Source: Cristatella mucedo (lineage: Eukaryota > Bryozoa > Phylactolaemata > Cristatellidae). From it: a stretch of 64,000 bases of DNA. The position numbers and the translations under genes are program-made. Position 1 is the stretch's first letter. Each line of letters begins with the position of its first letter. The notes under the pieces are model-generated. The model was not told where the DNA came from. It worked only from the letters and a program-made list of their open reading frames with translations, and searched no databases. The stretch is from positions 11,260,001-11,324,000 of the forward strand of contig WPIO01000004.1 in assembly GCA_009760855.2 (NCBI GenBank), in the 5' to 3' direction. Shown here in pieces: positions 10,487 through 23,235 of this stretch.

Positions 10487-12741
10487 CCTGGTTGCATGGT
10501 CGTAGCCGTTCGGAGTTAGTTGAAATTCGTCCGCATGAACATAATTGCATTGCGTTTCAATGAGTTTCAAAGTAAACGGAATCATCGCAGAAACTGTGTA
10601 GACGTACTGTGATACGAAGTACGAGGAACTTCCCCGAGGAGACGAAAATTAGCAGAAGAATTGTCGTAGGAACGCAGAACTCACCTCGCGAGATAGAGGA
10701 GCAGGTCTTCCCGCTGCATACAGCAGCGGCAGGTAATGTAAATGTATCTCCGTCTGTGACTCGACAGAGTCACATAGAATACGTGGCTGTTTTGCAGGAG
10801 AGCTTTCTATCGCGAGCTCGAAGCCTAAGCGGCTGTCGGTACGCGTTCGGCAGCCAACGAATACCATCTCAGGCAACAGAGTGAACGTGGGAACCGTAGC
10901 TGAGTCAGGAGGACAGTCAAGAAAGCGAGCAGCAGGGAAGTAGAAGCCCAGAACGGCTGGAAAGGGTGCGCCGCAGTCGGCAGCAGCAGCAGGAGAGCAG
11001 GCATGCGAGATAAAGCCTTAGCACCTCGTTATTTCAGACGATCGCAGAAAGCAAGGGTCTTCATCGGCACGCATAGCATTTTTATTTCAAGAGACCGACT
11101 AGGCTGTGAACCAATCGTGGCTCGGATACGCTATCAGTAGCTTGATTGCAGAGCAGTGGGGCAGCTTTTCCTTGCTTGCATCGTCATTCCAGGCTAAGGT
11201 AGCTACCGGACACCTACACGTTATCAGTAGCCGTTTCCAAGATCTCGTGTGAAATCGTTTTTAAATTGAGCTTCACGAGCCACATATTGAGCTTCCCAAT
11301 TTTACCGCAAAGAGCGTCGGCTAGGGCCTGCACCTATACTACATTGACCACATTATCGCCTTTGACACCGTCTAGATTGGTAGTAGTAAGTTAAATCCTG
11401 TTTCCGAAGCTAGTAGCTAGCGCACTCAAGTTCCGGCCTCGTAGCAGTCTCGGCGTCGTTATCAACGGACTGCTGGTTAGCTGCGACATTTGACGTAGTG
11501 ACTTGTAATTTTTGCTTCAAACGTCGACGTATTTCTGCCTTCAGGGTATCCATACTTTTGAGACTAGTATGTCCTAATGTCCACACAGCTGGCGTACCCG
11601 TAGCGTACTTAAGTCGGCGGGCGGGTCTCGTGCTCGGGCTTAGCAGCGGCGGCGCTGTGTGTTGAGGCTCGCAGCAGGCTTGGCGTCGTCCTCCGCTAGC
11701 GACTCCGTATCTAAGCACCCGAAAGGCGGCCGGCCCCGGGCTACTGCGAGTGTCAGTTCATCCTCAGCTTCCGAGACGCAGTGCGCCCGTGCACATCTGC
11801 CCGTCCGTTGACACGATGCGGTCGTCTACTACGTTTGGTGAGCCGTAATGGCTCACTAGGTTAGGCGGTTGCTTTTCACGACCTCGGCCCTGAGGTCGTG
11901 GGTTCGAATCTTTTGGTGGGCGATCCTTTATCGCCGCTGCAAGCGGTGGTGATAGCCGTCAAGGCTCTTCTGTCGCTATACAAAAAGAGGCTGTTAAATC
12001 AGCTTGTATTTATTTATTTATTTTTAATGTTGTTACAGGTTACTCAGCCGCCGGTACTGTCCCGCAAAATCCACGGCGTAAGCATATACTCACAATTCGC
12101 TCAAGGTCAGAACGATGGTGTCCCCCCCAATTTGCTTAATTATATTGTCAAAGCGCGGCTCCAAGATTCGCACAAGTTTAGCAGGAGATTTTTCTGACCC
12201 CAAAGTTCGGCAGAGCGGGCAGCTACTTCAGTTTTCAAACGCTCAACATCGCTGTCAGTGCGCTGCTCAATCACGCAAATAAATAAACCCACCTGCGACG
12301 ACGCTCGGCGCTCGCGCAGTCGCAAGCAATGAGACAACTGCCCGAGACAACTGCCGAGGACAACTCCTCAGCTTTATCCGTGACTGCACACGTCAAATGC
12401 GTATTACATTAAGGGGCGGGGCGGCTGCCGGCGCGTCCAGTCAGAGCTGGGCTGCGACACACAGCGTAGCGGTGCTAGTCCCAGACGACGTGCGACGGAT
12501 GCAGGTGAAGTCCCAAGGCTTGTGGCGCGTGTAGCGGCTGGTAGGAGCTGCATTTACTTACGCACGCGGGTACGCCGGAAGTTGCGGAACGCGTAAGCGC
12601 TGAAGAGCGTCCGTACCTTAAGGTAATGCACAGAAAGTCTACTCGACACCGACGGTATATGTAGCATCAGCCGCGAACAATAAATATCCTGGCAGTCATA
12701 TTTCCTGACTAATGAAAATCGCCAACCCGCCCGCCCTCGGG
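10487..12741. repeat. tandem segmental duplication, copy 1 (2255 bp)
   Basis: The segment starts at CCTGGTTGCATGGTCG and ends in GCCCGCCCTCGGG. It is repeated head to tail from 12742 with almost no substitutions. It contains a family-C retroelement 3' fragment (about 10720-10990, minus orientation) and a SINE-A (11840-12028). No gene is recognised. Confidence 0.95.
11840..12028 (+). mobile_element. tRNA-derived SINE, family A (in duplication copy 1)
   Basis: Box A-like CTCACTAGGTTAGGCGG, box B GGGTTCGAATC, body GATCCTTTATCGCC, AAGGCTCTTCTGTCGCTATA, then GAGGCTGTTAAATCAGCT and a (TTTA)n tail. This appears to be the most complete SINE-A in the window. Confidence 0.88.
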
Positions 12742-14576
12742 CCTGGTTGCATGGTCGTAGCCGTTCGGAGTTAGTTGAAATTCGTCCGCATGAACATAAT
12801 TGCATTGCGTTTCAATGAGTTTCAAAGTAAACGGAATCATCGCAGAAACTGTGTAGACGTACTGTGATACGAAGTACGAGGAACTTCCCCGAGGAGACGA
12901 AAATTAGCAGAAGAATTGTCGTAGGAACGCAGAACTCACCTCGCGAGATAGAGGAGCAGGTCTTCCCGCTGCATACAGCAGCGGCAGGTAATGTAAATGT
13001 ATCTCCGTCTGTGACTCGACAGAGTCACATAGAATACGTGGCTGTTTTGCAGGAGAGCTTTCTATCGCGAGCTCGAAGCCTAAGCGGCTGTCGGTACGCG
13101 TTCGGCAGCCAACGAATACCATCTCAGGCAACAGAGTGAACGTGGGAACCGTAGCTGAGTCAGGAGGACAGTCAAGAAAGCGAGCAGCAGGGAAGTAGAA
13201 GCCCAGAACGGCTGGAAAGGGTGCGCCGCAGTCGGCAGCAGCAGCAGGAGAGCAGGCATGCGAGATAAAGCCTTAGCACCTCGTTATTTCAGACGATCGC
13301 AGAAAGCAAGGGTCTTCATCGGCACGCATAGCATTTTTATTTCAAGAGACCGACTAGGCTGTGAACCAATCGTGGCTCGGATACGCTATCAGTAGCTTGA
13401 TTGCAGAGCAGTGGGGCAGCTTTTCCTTGCTTGCATCGTCATTCCAGGCTAAGGTAGCTACCGGACACCTACACGTTATCAGTAGCCGTTTCCGAAGCTA
13501 GTAGCTAGCGCAAGACCCTTGCTCAATCTCCGCTAGCGACTCCGTATCTAAGCACCCGAAAGGCGGCCGGCCCCGGGCTACTGCGAGTGTCAGTTCATCC
13601 TCAGCTTCCGAGACGCAGTGCGCCCGTGCACATCTGCCCGTCCGTTGACACGATGCGGTCGTCTACTACGTTTGGTGAGCCGTAATGGCTCACTAGGTTA
13701 GGCGGTTGCTTTTCACGACCTCGGCCCTGAGGTCGTGGGTTCGAATCTTTTGGTGGGCGATCCTTTATCGCCGCTGCAAGCGGTGGTGATAGCCGTCAAG
13801 GCTCTTCTGTCGCTATACAAAAAGAGGCTGTTAAATCAGCTTGTATTTATTTATTTATTTTTAATGTTGTTACAGGTTACTCAGCCGCCGGTACTGTCCC
13901 GCAAAATCCACGGCGTAAGCATATACTCACAATTCGCTCAAGGTCAGAACGATGGTGTCCCCCAATTTGCTTAATTATATTGTCAAAGCGCGGCTCCAAG
14001 ATTCGCACAAGTTTAGCAGGAGATTTTTCTGACCCCAAAGTTCGGCAGAGCGGGCAGCTACTTCAGTTTTCAAACGCTCAACATCGCTGTCAGTGCGCTG
14101 CTCAATCACGCAAATAAATAAACCCACCTGCGACGACGCTCGGCGCTCGCGCAGTCGCAAGCAATGAGACAACTGCCCGAGACAACTGCCGAGGACAACT
14201 CCTCAGCTTTATCCGTGACTGCACACGTCAAATGCGTATTACATTAAGGGGCGGGGCGGCTGCCGGCGCGTCCAGTCAGAGCTGGGCTGCGACACACAGC
14301 GTAGCGGTGCTAGTCCCAGACGACGTGCGACGGATGCAGGTGAAGTCCCAAGGCTTGTGGCGCGTGTAGCGGCTGGTAGGAGCTGCATTTACTTACGCAC
14401 GCGGGTACGCCGGAAGTTGCGGAACGCGTAAGCGCTGAAGAGCGTCCGTACCTTAAGGTAATGCACAGAAAGTCTACTCGACACCGACGGTATATGTAGC
14501 ATCAGCCGCGAACAATAAATATCCTGGCAGTCATATTTCCTGACTAATGAAAATCGCCAACCCGCCCGCCCTCGGG
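12742..14576. repeat. tandem segmental duplication, copy 2 (1835 bp, internally deleted)
   Basis: Direct repeat of 10487-12741 at offset 2255, changing to 1837 after two deletions. 167 bp are lost between two GTTTCC motifs (copy 1 positions 11233 and 11400). The segment equivalent to 11425-11690 is replaced by 15 unrelated bases. A C-run is also two bases shorter. Otherwise the copies look essentially identical, so the event is recent or is an assembly artefact. Confidence 0.95.
13677..13865 (+). mobile_element. tRNA-derived SINE, family A (in duplication copy 2)
   Basis: Same element as at 11840, carried along by the segmental duplication rather than inserted independently: the flanks are the same. 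Confidence 0.88.
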
Positions 14577-15590
14577 CGGCGCTACCGGCGTCGCGTAGCG
14601 CTTCCGGCGTGGCTGAGCTGCCAGCTGCGAACCAGCTTAGAACGCGCGGTGCTGGCGCGTTTGACGCGCTGCTTTGAGCGCGCCGCCGCAGAATGGCTGC
14701 GACGCGTTTCGCTTTCTTCAAACCATTCGCTTGTCTTGGCAAAGGAGACGGCGAACGCGAGCGAATCCGAGAGCAGGCGCTCGCGTTCGCGCGGCGGCGC
14801 CGCGAAAAGCGCAGTCACGTCACGCCCCGCCCACGCGGCGCCTCCGACCCCTTTTGCACCGCGCCGCCGCCGCGCGGTCCGGTGGAGCCGCGGAGCGCGA
14901 CGCCGGCTCGGACAGCGGCAGCTCTCGGCGGCGGGAGCGAGCGCCGACCGACGGCCGCGGAGCGGTAATGACCGCTCCGCGGCGCCAGCGAAAGCCCGAC
15001 AGCTCGGCGGCGGCGAGCGGCAGATCGCGCTGTCGACTCCGATCGGCCTCCAATTAGCCGCAGCCAGCCGTCCGAGCGTCGAATGAACGCCGGCGGCTCG
15101 GCGCGAGTGCGGAGCGCAACAAAAGAATGACACCGGACCCGACCGCGCGCGCTCGGGCCGCGGCGGCGGCCGCGTCGTCGTACGGGCTCTGGCGGTAATG
15201 GGCCCGCCGTCGCCGCAGCCGCACTCGTCCGGCTGGCAGGCCGCCGGTAAAAATAAGTACCGCACATCTGCGCTCGAGGGCAATGCAAATGCCAGCCAAT
15301 GAATGGAGTGTCTGGGAGGCCGTGTCAATTGCGGGCTAATTAATCGCGGGTCTTGCGATGTACTCGCGCGACGGCGCCGTCGGCTTGCAGCGGCGGATCG
15401 GCGGACGAGGAGGCTACCGTCGCCGGATGAGACGCGGCCGAATTTCGAAACGCCTCGCTAGAGTGTATGTGTTGCAGTCAGTCGCGGCGGAAGATGGCGT
15501 GCGCGGCGGCGTGCTCGGCGGCGGCGTGCTCGGCGGCGGCGTGCTCGGCGGCGGCGTGCTCGGCGGCGGCGTGCTCGGCGGCGGCGTGCT

Positions 15591-15632
<42 letters not shown>

Positions 15633-15660
15633 GTCTCGCGACCCTCCTCGTCAAAACCGT
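14577..15660. promoter_or_regulatory. CpG-island-like block
   Basis: Strongly GC/CpG-rich with GCGCCGCCGC runs. It contains a palindrome at 14954-14983 and a 15-bp tandem repeat at 15507-15600. A less GC-rich stretch with TAATTAATCGCGGG lies at 15340-15350. It looks like a promoter island, but no first exon is recognisable. Confidence 0.45.
15507..15630. repeat. 15-bp tandem repeat merging into (GGC)n
   Basis: The unit GTGCTCGGCGGCGGC is repeated about six times from 15508, then merges into uninterrupted GGC repeats to about 15630. The Gly/Val/Leu and poly-Ala frames across it are repeat artefacts. Confidence 0.9.
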
Positions 15661-15969
15661 GGCTCACCTCAAACGGAGTATGGAGCGGTTTCGCAGATGT
15701 CACTCGCGGGCGGCTGGTGCGTGGGAGCGAAAGTACCGGTGGCGAGTCGGTTGTCCGAGTCGAAAGCACAGCGTGAGCATTCACTCAGCTCCGGCTGCAC
15801 AGCCGGATCCGCGTGCACCCCTACGGCTCTCCTGGGCCGGCGCCGACGCTGCAGTGGCTACTAGACGCGGACGCAGCTGCCGGACTGTCTCAGCGGTCTC
15901 CCCCATACCAAAAAAGCTTCGACCTGCCGCCGACCTGAAGACCGGTCGATGTTTCCGCCGCTCGCCAAA

Positions 15970-16050
15970 ATCATAATCATAATAATAATAATGCATTTGA
16001 TAAAGCGCCCTCAGGGAACTCAATCTCTTTCTAGGCGCTTTACAATCGCC
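15970..16050 (-). mobile_element. LINE 3' tail fragment
   Basis: (ATA)n, then TGCATTTGATAAAGCGCCCT, CTCAATCTCTTTCTAGGCGC and TTTACA: the reverse-strand LINE tail, cut off right after the tail block. Confidence 0.85.
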
Positions 16051-16983
16051 TCGCTTTGGACCCCTCACACGTACAAGCCTATGACCGCCGCAGAGGGCTT
16101 GGAAGGGCGGCGAGGGAGGGGGGCACAGGACCACCCCCTGGTATATTGGCCTAGGAGGGGCGCGGGTGGTGGGGGCCTAATGCTGCCCCCAGACCTGGCT
16201 GGAGGGCGAGCCAGAAAACTGTCGCAACTAAAATTATAGCCGCCGCTCTTTGCCCAAAACTAGCCTTTGACCTTGCTCGACCGGTAGCTCTATTCCCGGG
16301 GGGGGGGGGGGGAGGAGGAGTACCGAGCTTTCAGGTAGGGGCCACCGGGCTTAGCGAGCGGATCTAGCGGCTCGTCAGGAAGAGCGGCTCGTCAGGAAGA
16401 GTGGCGCGTGCGTCCCGATCGTCGCGCGCCGATTTAAGGCGTTCCTTCGCAGAGAATCGACCGACTTTTCCGTGATGTGCTGGAAAGGGGATCGCAGAGC
16501 AACGCGTATTCGACTCGCACGTGCAGGGTCGATTTCTGGACGGCTATCTTTATTGTTAAGGGGGAATAGTCGCATTTCCGGAGCTGCCGATCCAGCTTCG
16601 CGCGTTCTTTTAATTGGGGTGCAGCATCGTTTTCAGGCGGATGAATCTAATCAGGCTTCCTGGCGGCGCATCTCCTGCGTGCGGAGAGTAGGGCTTTACC
16701 CCAAAAACGGGAGTTTCTTTTTAGATAGGCTAAGCGCGCGAGTCGTCAGGGCCATTTCTCCACAAGGAGGCAACAGATATTTTTTCGATGGGTTGCGTAA
16801 GCAGCGCGCGGGGGCAGGCGGCCTTCGGTGCCTTTCAGCTTCGGGCTCAACAAAAGGAGTGTCCCGGTCTCTTTTCAGACGGCGCCGCTAGATGGGCTTT
16901 CGGGTGAGGACGCTCTTTCGGTGCGGATGTGTGGACTGTACCGAAATGGTACCGAACTTCCGTTTTTCTATCAATGAGGGGCT
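16051..16983. other. intergenic, G-run and short duplications
   Basis: A poly-G run at about 16298-16312 and a short tandem duplication (GCGGCTCGTCAGGAAGA twice, about 16368-16401). No gene recognised. Confidence 0.5.
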
Positions 16984-17062
16984 GAAAAGCCCATATTTTC
17001 CCGGCCATCTTCAGCGCACGCGATTACGTACGCTGAAGATGACCGGGAAAATGGGCTTTTTC
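16984..17062. repeat. hairpin with 32-bp arms
   Basis: Left arm 16984-17016 (GAAAAGCCCATATTTTCCCG...) pairs with 17031-17062 (...CGGGAAAATGGGCTTTTTC), with one mismatch and small indels. The 14-nt loop is CACGCGATTACGTA. Confidence 0.85.
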
Positions 17063-18186
17063 TACTAGCTTCCTTTCTCAAAGAAACTACAGAGATTTCT
17101 TAGGCTTGAGAGAGTTCAGCAAACGAAATTGTTGAATTTAAAGTAAGCTTAAATAGCGGCTCTCGAGTCTTGTCGGCATCGCAGATTCTCCAGAAGGGGC
17201 AACCGCCTTTTTAGTAGGCTTCTCTTTTAGGTGAAATTAAAAAGGCTTCTACACCGGCGCAGCTTCGGCGCGTCGAGGGCAACCGTTGTTAGAGTTTCTA
17301 AATAGGTATTTTATGGCAAGGTCATTAGAAGCAGCCTGCTACAGGCACCAGGCGGTTCTATAGGCTTGGTACCTTCGGCTGGGTGCTTGAGGCTCTCCAA
17401 GTTAAGTAGTAGTGTCTTTTTGGCGCGTGTCACGAGGATTCTCAGCGCATGCTTTCGGCGGTATGGCGCTGTATGGTTTCCAAGAATGTTTTTTAAGAGC
17501 TAAGTTAGCAGTTAAAGTGAACGAGTAAAATAAAAGTACCGGTTAATACAAAAAGTTTATAGAGGGGTGACACGAGCAGATATCGAAGGAAGAAGTCCTT
17601 AACCTATGCCACTCCTCTTACTTTCGTGCTTAGCCAAGTTACAAAATCTGGCTAGGCCATTGGATAGCAGTGTTGCGGCATTTGATCGGCATGCACCCCT
17701 TGGCAACGCACGAAAATCGTTTAGCAGCTCTCAGAAGCTAGAGTGCAAGTAATCACTAGGTACAATTTGAATCAGTGCATGCAATTTAAAAGTGTCGAAG
17801 GAGACGACACCACTTCGAGTGGTAGCGAGAGCTACACTACTACCGCGGAAAAGAGGTGGACAATCGCGAGCAGCCCGCTCCCGTCAGGGCGTCAATGTAC
17901 GCAGCTACCGCAGCTGCTTCTTACTATGTACACCCGAAAAGAGAGTTCCTGAATATTAAAATTCTTGATAAGTTTTATCGTAAGCAGAGGTGGTTTTCCG
18001 TGCAGCAAGATCAGGTAGCTCTGCGTCGTTGTAGAGGGCTATTGTTGGCGGACTATTTTTCGCAGCGTTCATTTGACAAAGACGTGTATGTATATCGAGG
18101 TGCGTGGTTTTTTTTACCATTCTTTATTATAAAAAAGAAGCGTTTGGAGAATGCGCATACAAAATCGCACAGGAAGGCGCGATTCT
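17063..18186. other. intergenic, nothing identified
   Basis: No repeat copy, coding similarity or RNA gene recognised. Confidence 0.4.
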
Positions 18187-18261
18187 TAGGTAAATGCAAA
18201 GCACCTAGAAAGAGATTGAGTTCTCTGAGGGGGCTTTATCGAGTGTATTATTCTTACTACT
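18187..18261 (+). mobile_element. LINE 3' tail fragment
   Basis: GTAAATGCAAAGCACCTAG, AAAGAGATTGAGTTCTCTGA, GGGGGCTTTATC and a TATTATTC end. Only the tail is left. Confidence 0.82.
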
Positions 18262-18744
18262 TCCGGAAACGGTGTGGCAATTAGTGCAGATAGGCGCAAG
18301 TCCGAGTTGGCATCGGTCCATCGATCGCGTTTTTGTTGTCGAGCGGGCTAAAGGCTCAACAGATCTTGCTCGCCAGTCAGATCCCGTGCTAGAGCAACCA
18401 GAGTATGGGCGTGGCTGAGTGCTAATATCCTTATGCGACTTGCAGCTGCGAATACTCGTCGGGTCGGCGCACTTAAGCCACCTGCAGAGCTGACCGAAAG
18501 CGTACCTTCGAAGCGTACGTACGAAGCAATTCCTTCACCAGAGAGTCCTGAAGCCTTCTTTGATACTCGCCACAAGAGACCGATTTGAAACTACAGCGCT
18601 TGAAGAGAGTCGCTAGAAATGCCGCCACGACATCTCTGAGCTGAGAAGGTGGGCGATTTCAGCAACATTCGGCACACGTAGGATAAATTACGTAGAAAGA
18701 GCAAAGCCTTCGAGAGAGATGGGATTTTAGCTTCTTTTTAGGAT

Positions 18745-20440
18745 TTACTCAAATTATTAGATGACCTGATGTCAGTCGATATTAAGCCCTACACATGAAC
18801 AGTAGAAGAGCTTAAGACGCGGTGTCCCACAGGTGTGAATGTTCACTAAAGGCACGACCTAGCAGCCATAATTAGAAGAGCTGGCGCTAAGCATGGAGGC
18901 CTGATTAGGAAGCGATTCAGGTGGGTAGGTCGGAGCACGAAAATAGAAGGACCTAAATAATAATAACAATTTCAAGACAGTTAAATAGCGCCCTAAGAGA
19001 ACTACAACTCTTTTTAGGAACTTTAAATATGCTGGATAGGAAGCATGTCAATTGATTAGTGATATAGGGGTCAGATTGTTACTAAATTTGAGAGAATGTT
19101 CTGCCTCAAGTGCAGATGCCAGTGATACATGCTGCAAGGGAGTCGGAGAAGTGCTGAAAGGCAGAGAGGGATCGGAGCACAAGTACAGATGTCCGTCATC
19201 TACATAAAATTAAAGCCTAAATTAAGTTTCACTATCTCAAGGTGACAGAATCTTGAAGGCTATATACTGCTTCACGGAGAGCCGGCCCAGACTGGTGACA
19301 GTGGCGGACTGGGGTAGTTAAGAGAGTCACTGCAGACTAGCCGAGTTTTTCGCCAACTGTGAGCAGAGCACCTTATCGCACAGGCCGGAGGACCTACGAC
19401 TAGTGACTTGCAGGAGTCAAGACCAGATTTTGCAAATGCATGAACCAACTATTCAAGTCTAAGCAGGCCCAAGTGTTTGTACTGCTGAATATAGGCAGAC
19501 TTGACTATGGAGCTGATATGGTTGTCTACTGAAGATTCACTGTGGAACAGGACACCCAGATTTCTCGTAGAAGCCACCAGAGTTTTGCTAGCCGAGACAA
19601 TTTTGAGGTTTGGGCTTTTCCAATTTCCGAATTATACTGGATGTACTCATAACAAGTAAGTTAGTTTCACTGTCATTAAATTGGGAAACGTTCGCAGTCA
19701 TACAAGTGCGAATACGAGCAATACTTGCTGCAAGAGAGTTATGGTTAGGGGTGACATGCACAGCGTCAGCATGCAAATGTGGTTAGTGGCAGCATGCACA
19801 GTGTCAGCACTCATAAGCACATGAAGAACGAATCACAGGGACCCACTAATTGCTGTCCTAAATAGGTGTGTTTTTAAGTTCCTTTTAAATGTGGTCAGGT
19901 CAGCGGATGTTCTGACGCAGGTCGGGAGTGAGTTTCAGGCTTTTAGAGCATACAAACTAAATGCACGATCTCTAAAGGATTTGAGGTTTGGGAGCATACG
20001 AACTAGCGGTCGCCAAAGGATTTGAGGTACGAAGTATTGGTAAACAGTTAGTTTCCGAAAAGCGGGTGGTACGATGCTTGGCCTGGTGGGGGAGTAGATC
20101 TGATAGATAGACTGGAGCCAAAGAATGAAGTGACCTAAAAGTGAGCAACAAAACCTTGAAGTCCATTAATTGCTTGACTGGTAGCCAGTGCAGGTCGGCG
20201 AGAAGTAATGTGATGTGGCAGCTGCGACGCTCACAACAGTCAAGCCTGGCTGCAGAGTTTTTCACCAGCTGCAACCGCCTGATTACACATGCCGGCAGGC
20301 CAGCAAGCAGTGATATACAGAAGTCAAGACGGCATGTCACAAATGCATGGATAAACTTAGATGTGGTATCCATACCTAAACAAGCCCGAATTTTAGCAAT
20401 TTTATGTAGCTGAAAGTAGGCAGACTAGATTGTAGAGATG
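18745..20440 (-). mobile_element. composite of nested L2/CR1-like LINE 3' fragments
   Basis: At least two reverse-strand LINE copies. An older one ends at about 18955 and is interrupted by a tail beginning with (AAT)n at 18957. A further 3' part spans 19590-20440. On the minus strand 19972-20373 reads FVTCRLDFCISLLAGLPAC, AARLDCCERRSCHIT, LLADLHWLPV and LAPVYLSDLL, the C-terminal part of LINE reverse transcriptase. Frames are broken. Confidence 0.85.
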
Positions 20441-22776
20441 AACTCCTGCAGAGATATAAAAGCAGAGCTGAGATGAGTTTACATTTGAAATGTTATGTTG
20501 ATCTCAAGTTTTGGCTCAGTCATGGTTTCTAAAGGGCCCAAAGCTACACTGTAAAGGAAGTTGTTTAAAAGTTAAAAACGTGTCCGTCAGCAAACTGCAA
20601 ACATTTTCCTCGATGTATCAAGGCTGTATAAGTTAGGAATCGTATCTTTTATGGCTAAGAAAGGTACATTTGTAATTTGTTGATATGCTACTTTCTGTTT
20701 ACGTCCAGGTTAGACATGGTTTGCCATGGTTTGGTTTGGTTGATCGTTTTTTAAATGGTTTCCTTCTACAGGGAAACCTTCAAAATTTCAGACCCCAGTT
20801 CTAAATTGTTTTTCTTTAGAAAGGTACCCTAAGCAACTATTCGATTGCTGGACCAATCTTGGTATTTTATAGACATCTGTCCTTAAGTTGGAATAAAGTG
20901 CTTCAGCTAGAGAGTAGAATAAGAGGCTCCAAGAAATGTGAGAAATACGGGAGATGCATGCGTCTCTTAGAGCCAGTCCCTTAATTCGACGGCGTTTCGA
21001 ACAGGCGACAACTATATCACGAGCCCTGGCAGAGGTGTCGGCGTGCAAGAAAGAGTTTGAACGACATTGATGGTGTAATTGTTGGAAAGGCGCCGCATCA
21101 CGACCGGCCGGATTGTCTGAACGCATTTCATCGGCTGGGATTATGAAAGTGACCGCAACTTGCGACACTAGATTATTTATCGTATTGACTATATTATGAA
21201 TTATCTTCGAGTTTTACAACCCCTTCCAAATTAGACCCTATTCGTTTTGTGCTTAAGACTTGTGATGGGTGATTCCTGCCTAATTCTTAGCTACTTCAAA
21301 TTAAATACTTCAGAGTCTTCGAGAAAGTCTCAAAGATCTATTGACTTAAATGTGAACAATCCAGATTAAGAGGGGTTACATGTCTATCAAACGGTTCAGT
21401 CTTACTATGACTAGAGTTACGATCGTCAACAGGCATACAAGAAATTTTTCAATCGAGCTAGCCGTTGGCAGCGCATTGAAGACGCCGCTAGAGGCGTCGG
21501 AGGGAGGAGAGAGCCTATGTATTCTACTGAGCTAAGGGGTAGGAAAAGGGGCAGGAGAAGAATAAGAAGCTCATCAAGAAGGCTCTCGTCTGTCGTTTGT
21601 GACGGCCGAATCGCCCGGCTCTGGAAATATGGGTCACCAAGTTTTGAAATTTGACGACAGAATTCTTCGTTAGCGTTCGTCGATGATGATATCCAATGGT
21701 TGTCCTTGCCCCGTCGCCCGTCTTCTTCGTCCTTTCTTGAGTCAGTGCGAGGAACGATCGATTAGTCTTATCCAAAGATGACACTAGGAAAAAACGAATT
21801 CCTTCTCGGTCGAGTGACGCAAGCCCACTCCGGCGGCACAAGGTATGTGTTCACACAAAGAAACGTCGAAAATATGGTAATGGAGCGAGCCAGCTAAAGG
21901 CTGAATGTAAAGAAAAAATAATCAAGCACATTAGGAATTAACAGCCGCTCCTAAGGAAGCGCACAAGTGCCAAACGCTTTTAAAAATAGCAACTTGTCAG
22001 CGGCTTACAAATTACAACGAATGTTTAGCCCACCATTACGGCGGCAGTTTACCTTCGCTTTAATTGGAGCCCGTCTCAATTGAAATAAGCTCGTGTAAGC
22101 CTTTTGAAGATTGTGATCGTAATTTTACTTGAGTCGAATATTTTGTTAATCCAGATTGTAAAATTGAAGTTCAAAGTCCTTAAAAGCTCTTCCGACACTC
22201 GATGGCCCTTCGAAGCTTTCATCCGTTTACAGGATTACAGACAAGCCCTTGCTTTCGCATAATATCGCGATAATTCGCGCTACGCCCGTCAATAGACACT
22301 GGCCAGCAACTTCTAGGATGTCGTCGTGACCTGCATTTTCTCGGAAATTTCTTTCGTTAATGTGGTGGCTCTTCTTAATCACTAGCCTAGTCAAATTCGA
22401 CTTCATGGGAAGCTTCAAAAACTTCATGCGATTTCCATTACTGGAATCAGCTAGCATTTTTGAGAACCCCCAAAAAAACTTTTGGAACTTGGAAGTTTTT
22501 CCCCTTCCCAATCCCATCTCATAGTAGTCATGGGCACACTTATGAATTTCTCAAATAGTTGTGATAATAAATAGTTAATTTGTTATGTTATTCCGTGAAG
22601 CCCTTTAGAAAAATTGAGCGCGCATAAAAAGAAAACAGTGTGCCATCGAACGTGTGCTGCGGCGATATGAACCCAGTCGCGCACAGCTGAAGGAATTCAA
22701 GCAAGCTGTCACTAACATTGAAGTGGATGCACTCAGACATATTAACAGCGGTTAACCAAGGATAGATGCGTCGTCA
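20441..22776. other. intergenic, nothing identified
   Basis: AT-rich stretch with open frames of about 95-125 codons on the minus strand (20788-21168, 21524-21841, 22227-22517). None resembles a family I know. Confidence 0.35.
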
Positions 22777-22778
22777 GG

Positions 22779-22779
<1 letters not shown>

Positions 22780-22818
<39 letters not shown>

Positions 22819-22862
22819 TGCACACACACATACCCGCACGCACGCACGTACGCACGCACACC
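22780..22862. repeat. (CA)n microsatellite with (GCAC)n edge
   Basis: About 17 CA units, then interrupted CA/CGCA repeats to 22862. Confidence 0.92.
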
Positions 22863-23147
22863 ACACAAATGACTGGCTTGCTATTATTTACTTGCTACAA
22901 ATTAGGGTGGTGCAGGCAAATAATGAGCCGTTGACGCTGCCTTAATGACCATTGCCAACGCTTTTTGATAGAGAAAAGTATATAGCTGTATAGGTAGTGA
23001 ACAAGCTAAAGACTTGTATCCAAGCCACCCACTCACATTGACTGCCGTTGATTAAGGCAGAGCATTAAAAATGCCGTAAATAAGGAGCAACGCGTGCATG
23101 CATTTTCACAAAAGAATGCCAATGGATGCAGTGGCCCTGCTAAACAA

Positions 23148-23235
23148 TAATTATAATAATAATAATGCATTTGTATAGCACCCCCTGAGAACCGTATTAT
23201 TATTCTAGGCAGTTTACAGATGAGATTGGAAGGCT
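23148..23235 (-). mobile_element. LINE 3' tail fragment
   Basis: (AAT)n, TGCATTTGTATAGCACC, CTGAGAACC...TCTAGGCAGTTTACAG. A diverged copy of the LINE tail. Confidence 0.7.

Noticed and set aside
10609..10884. 91-codon frame repeated exactly at 12864-13139
   Set aside because: Identity comes from the segmental duplication, and the sequence is a family-C repeat fragment rather than a duplicated gene.
15358..15976. 168-169-codon Gly/Ala-rich frames
   Set aside because: Produced by the 15-bp tandem repeat and GGC run.
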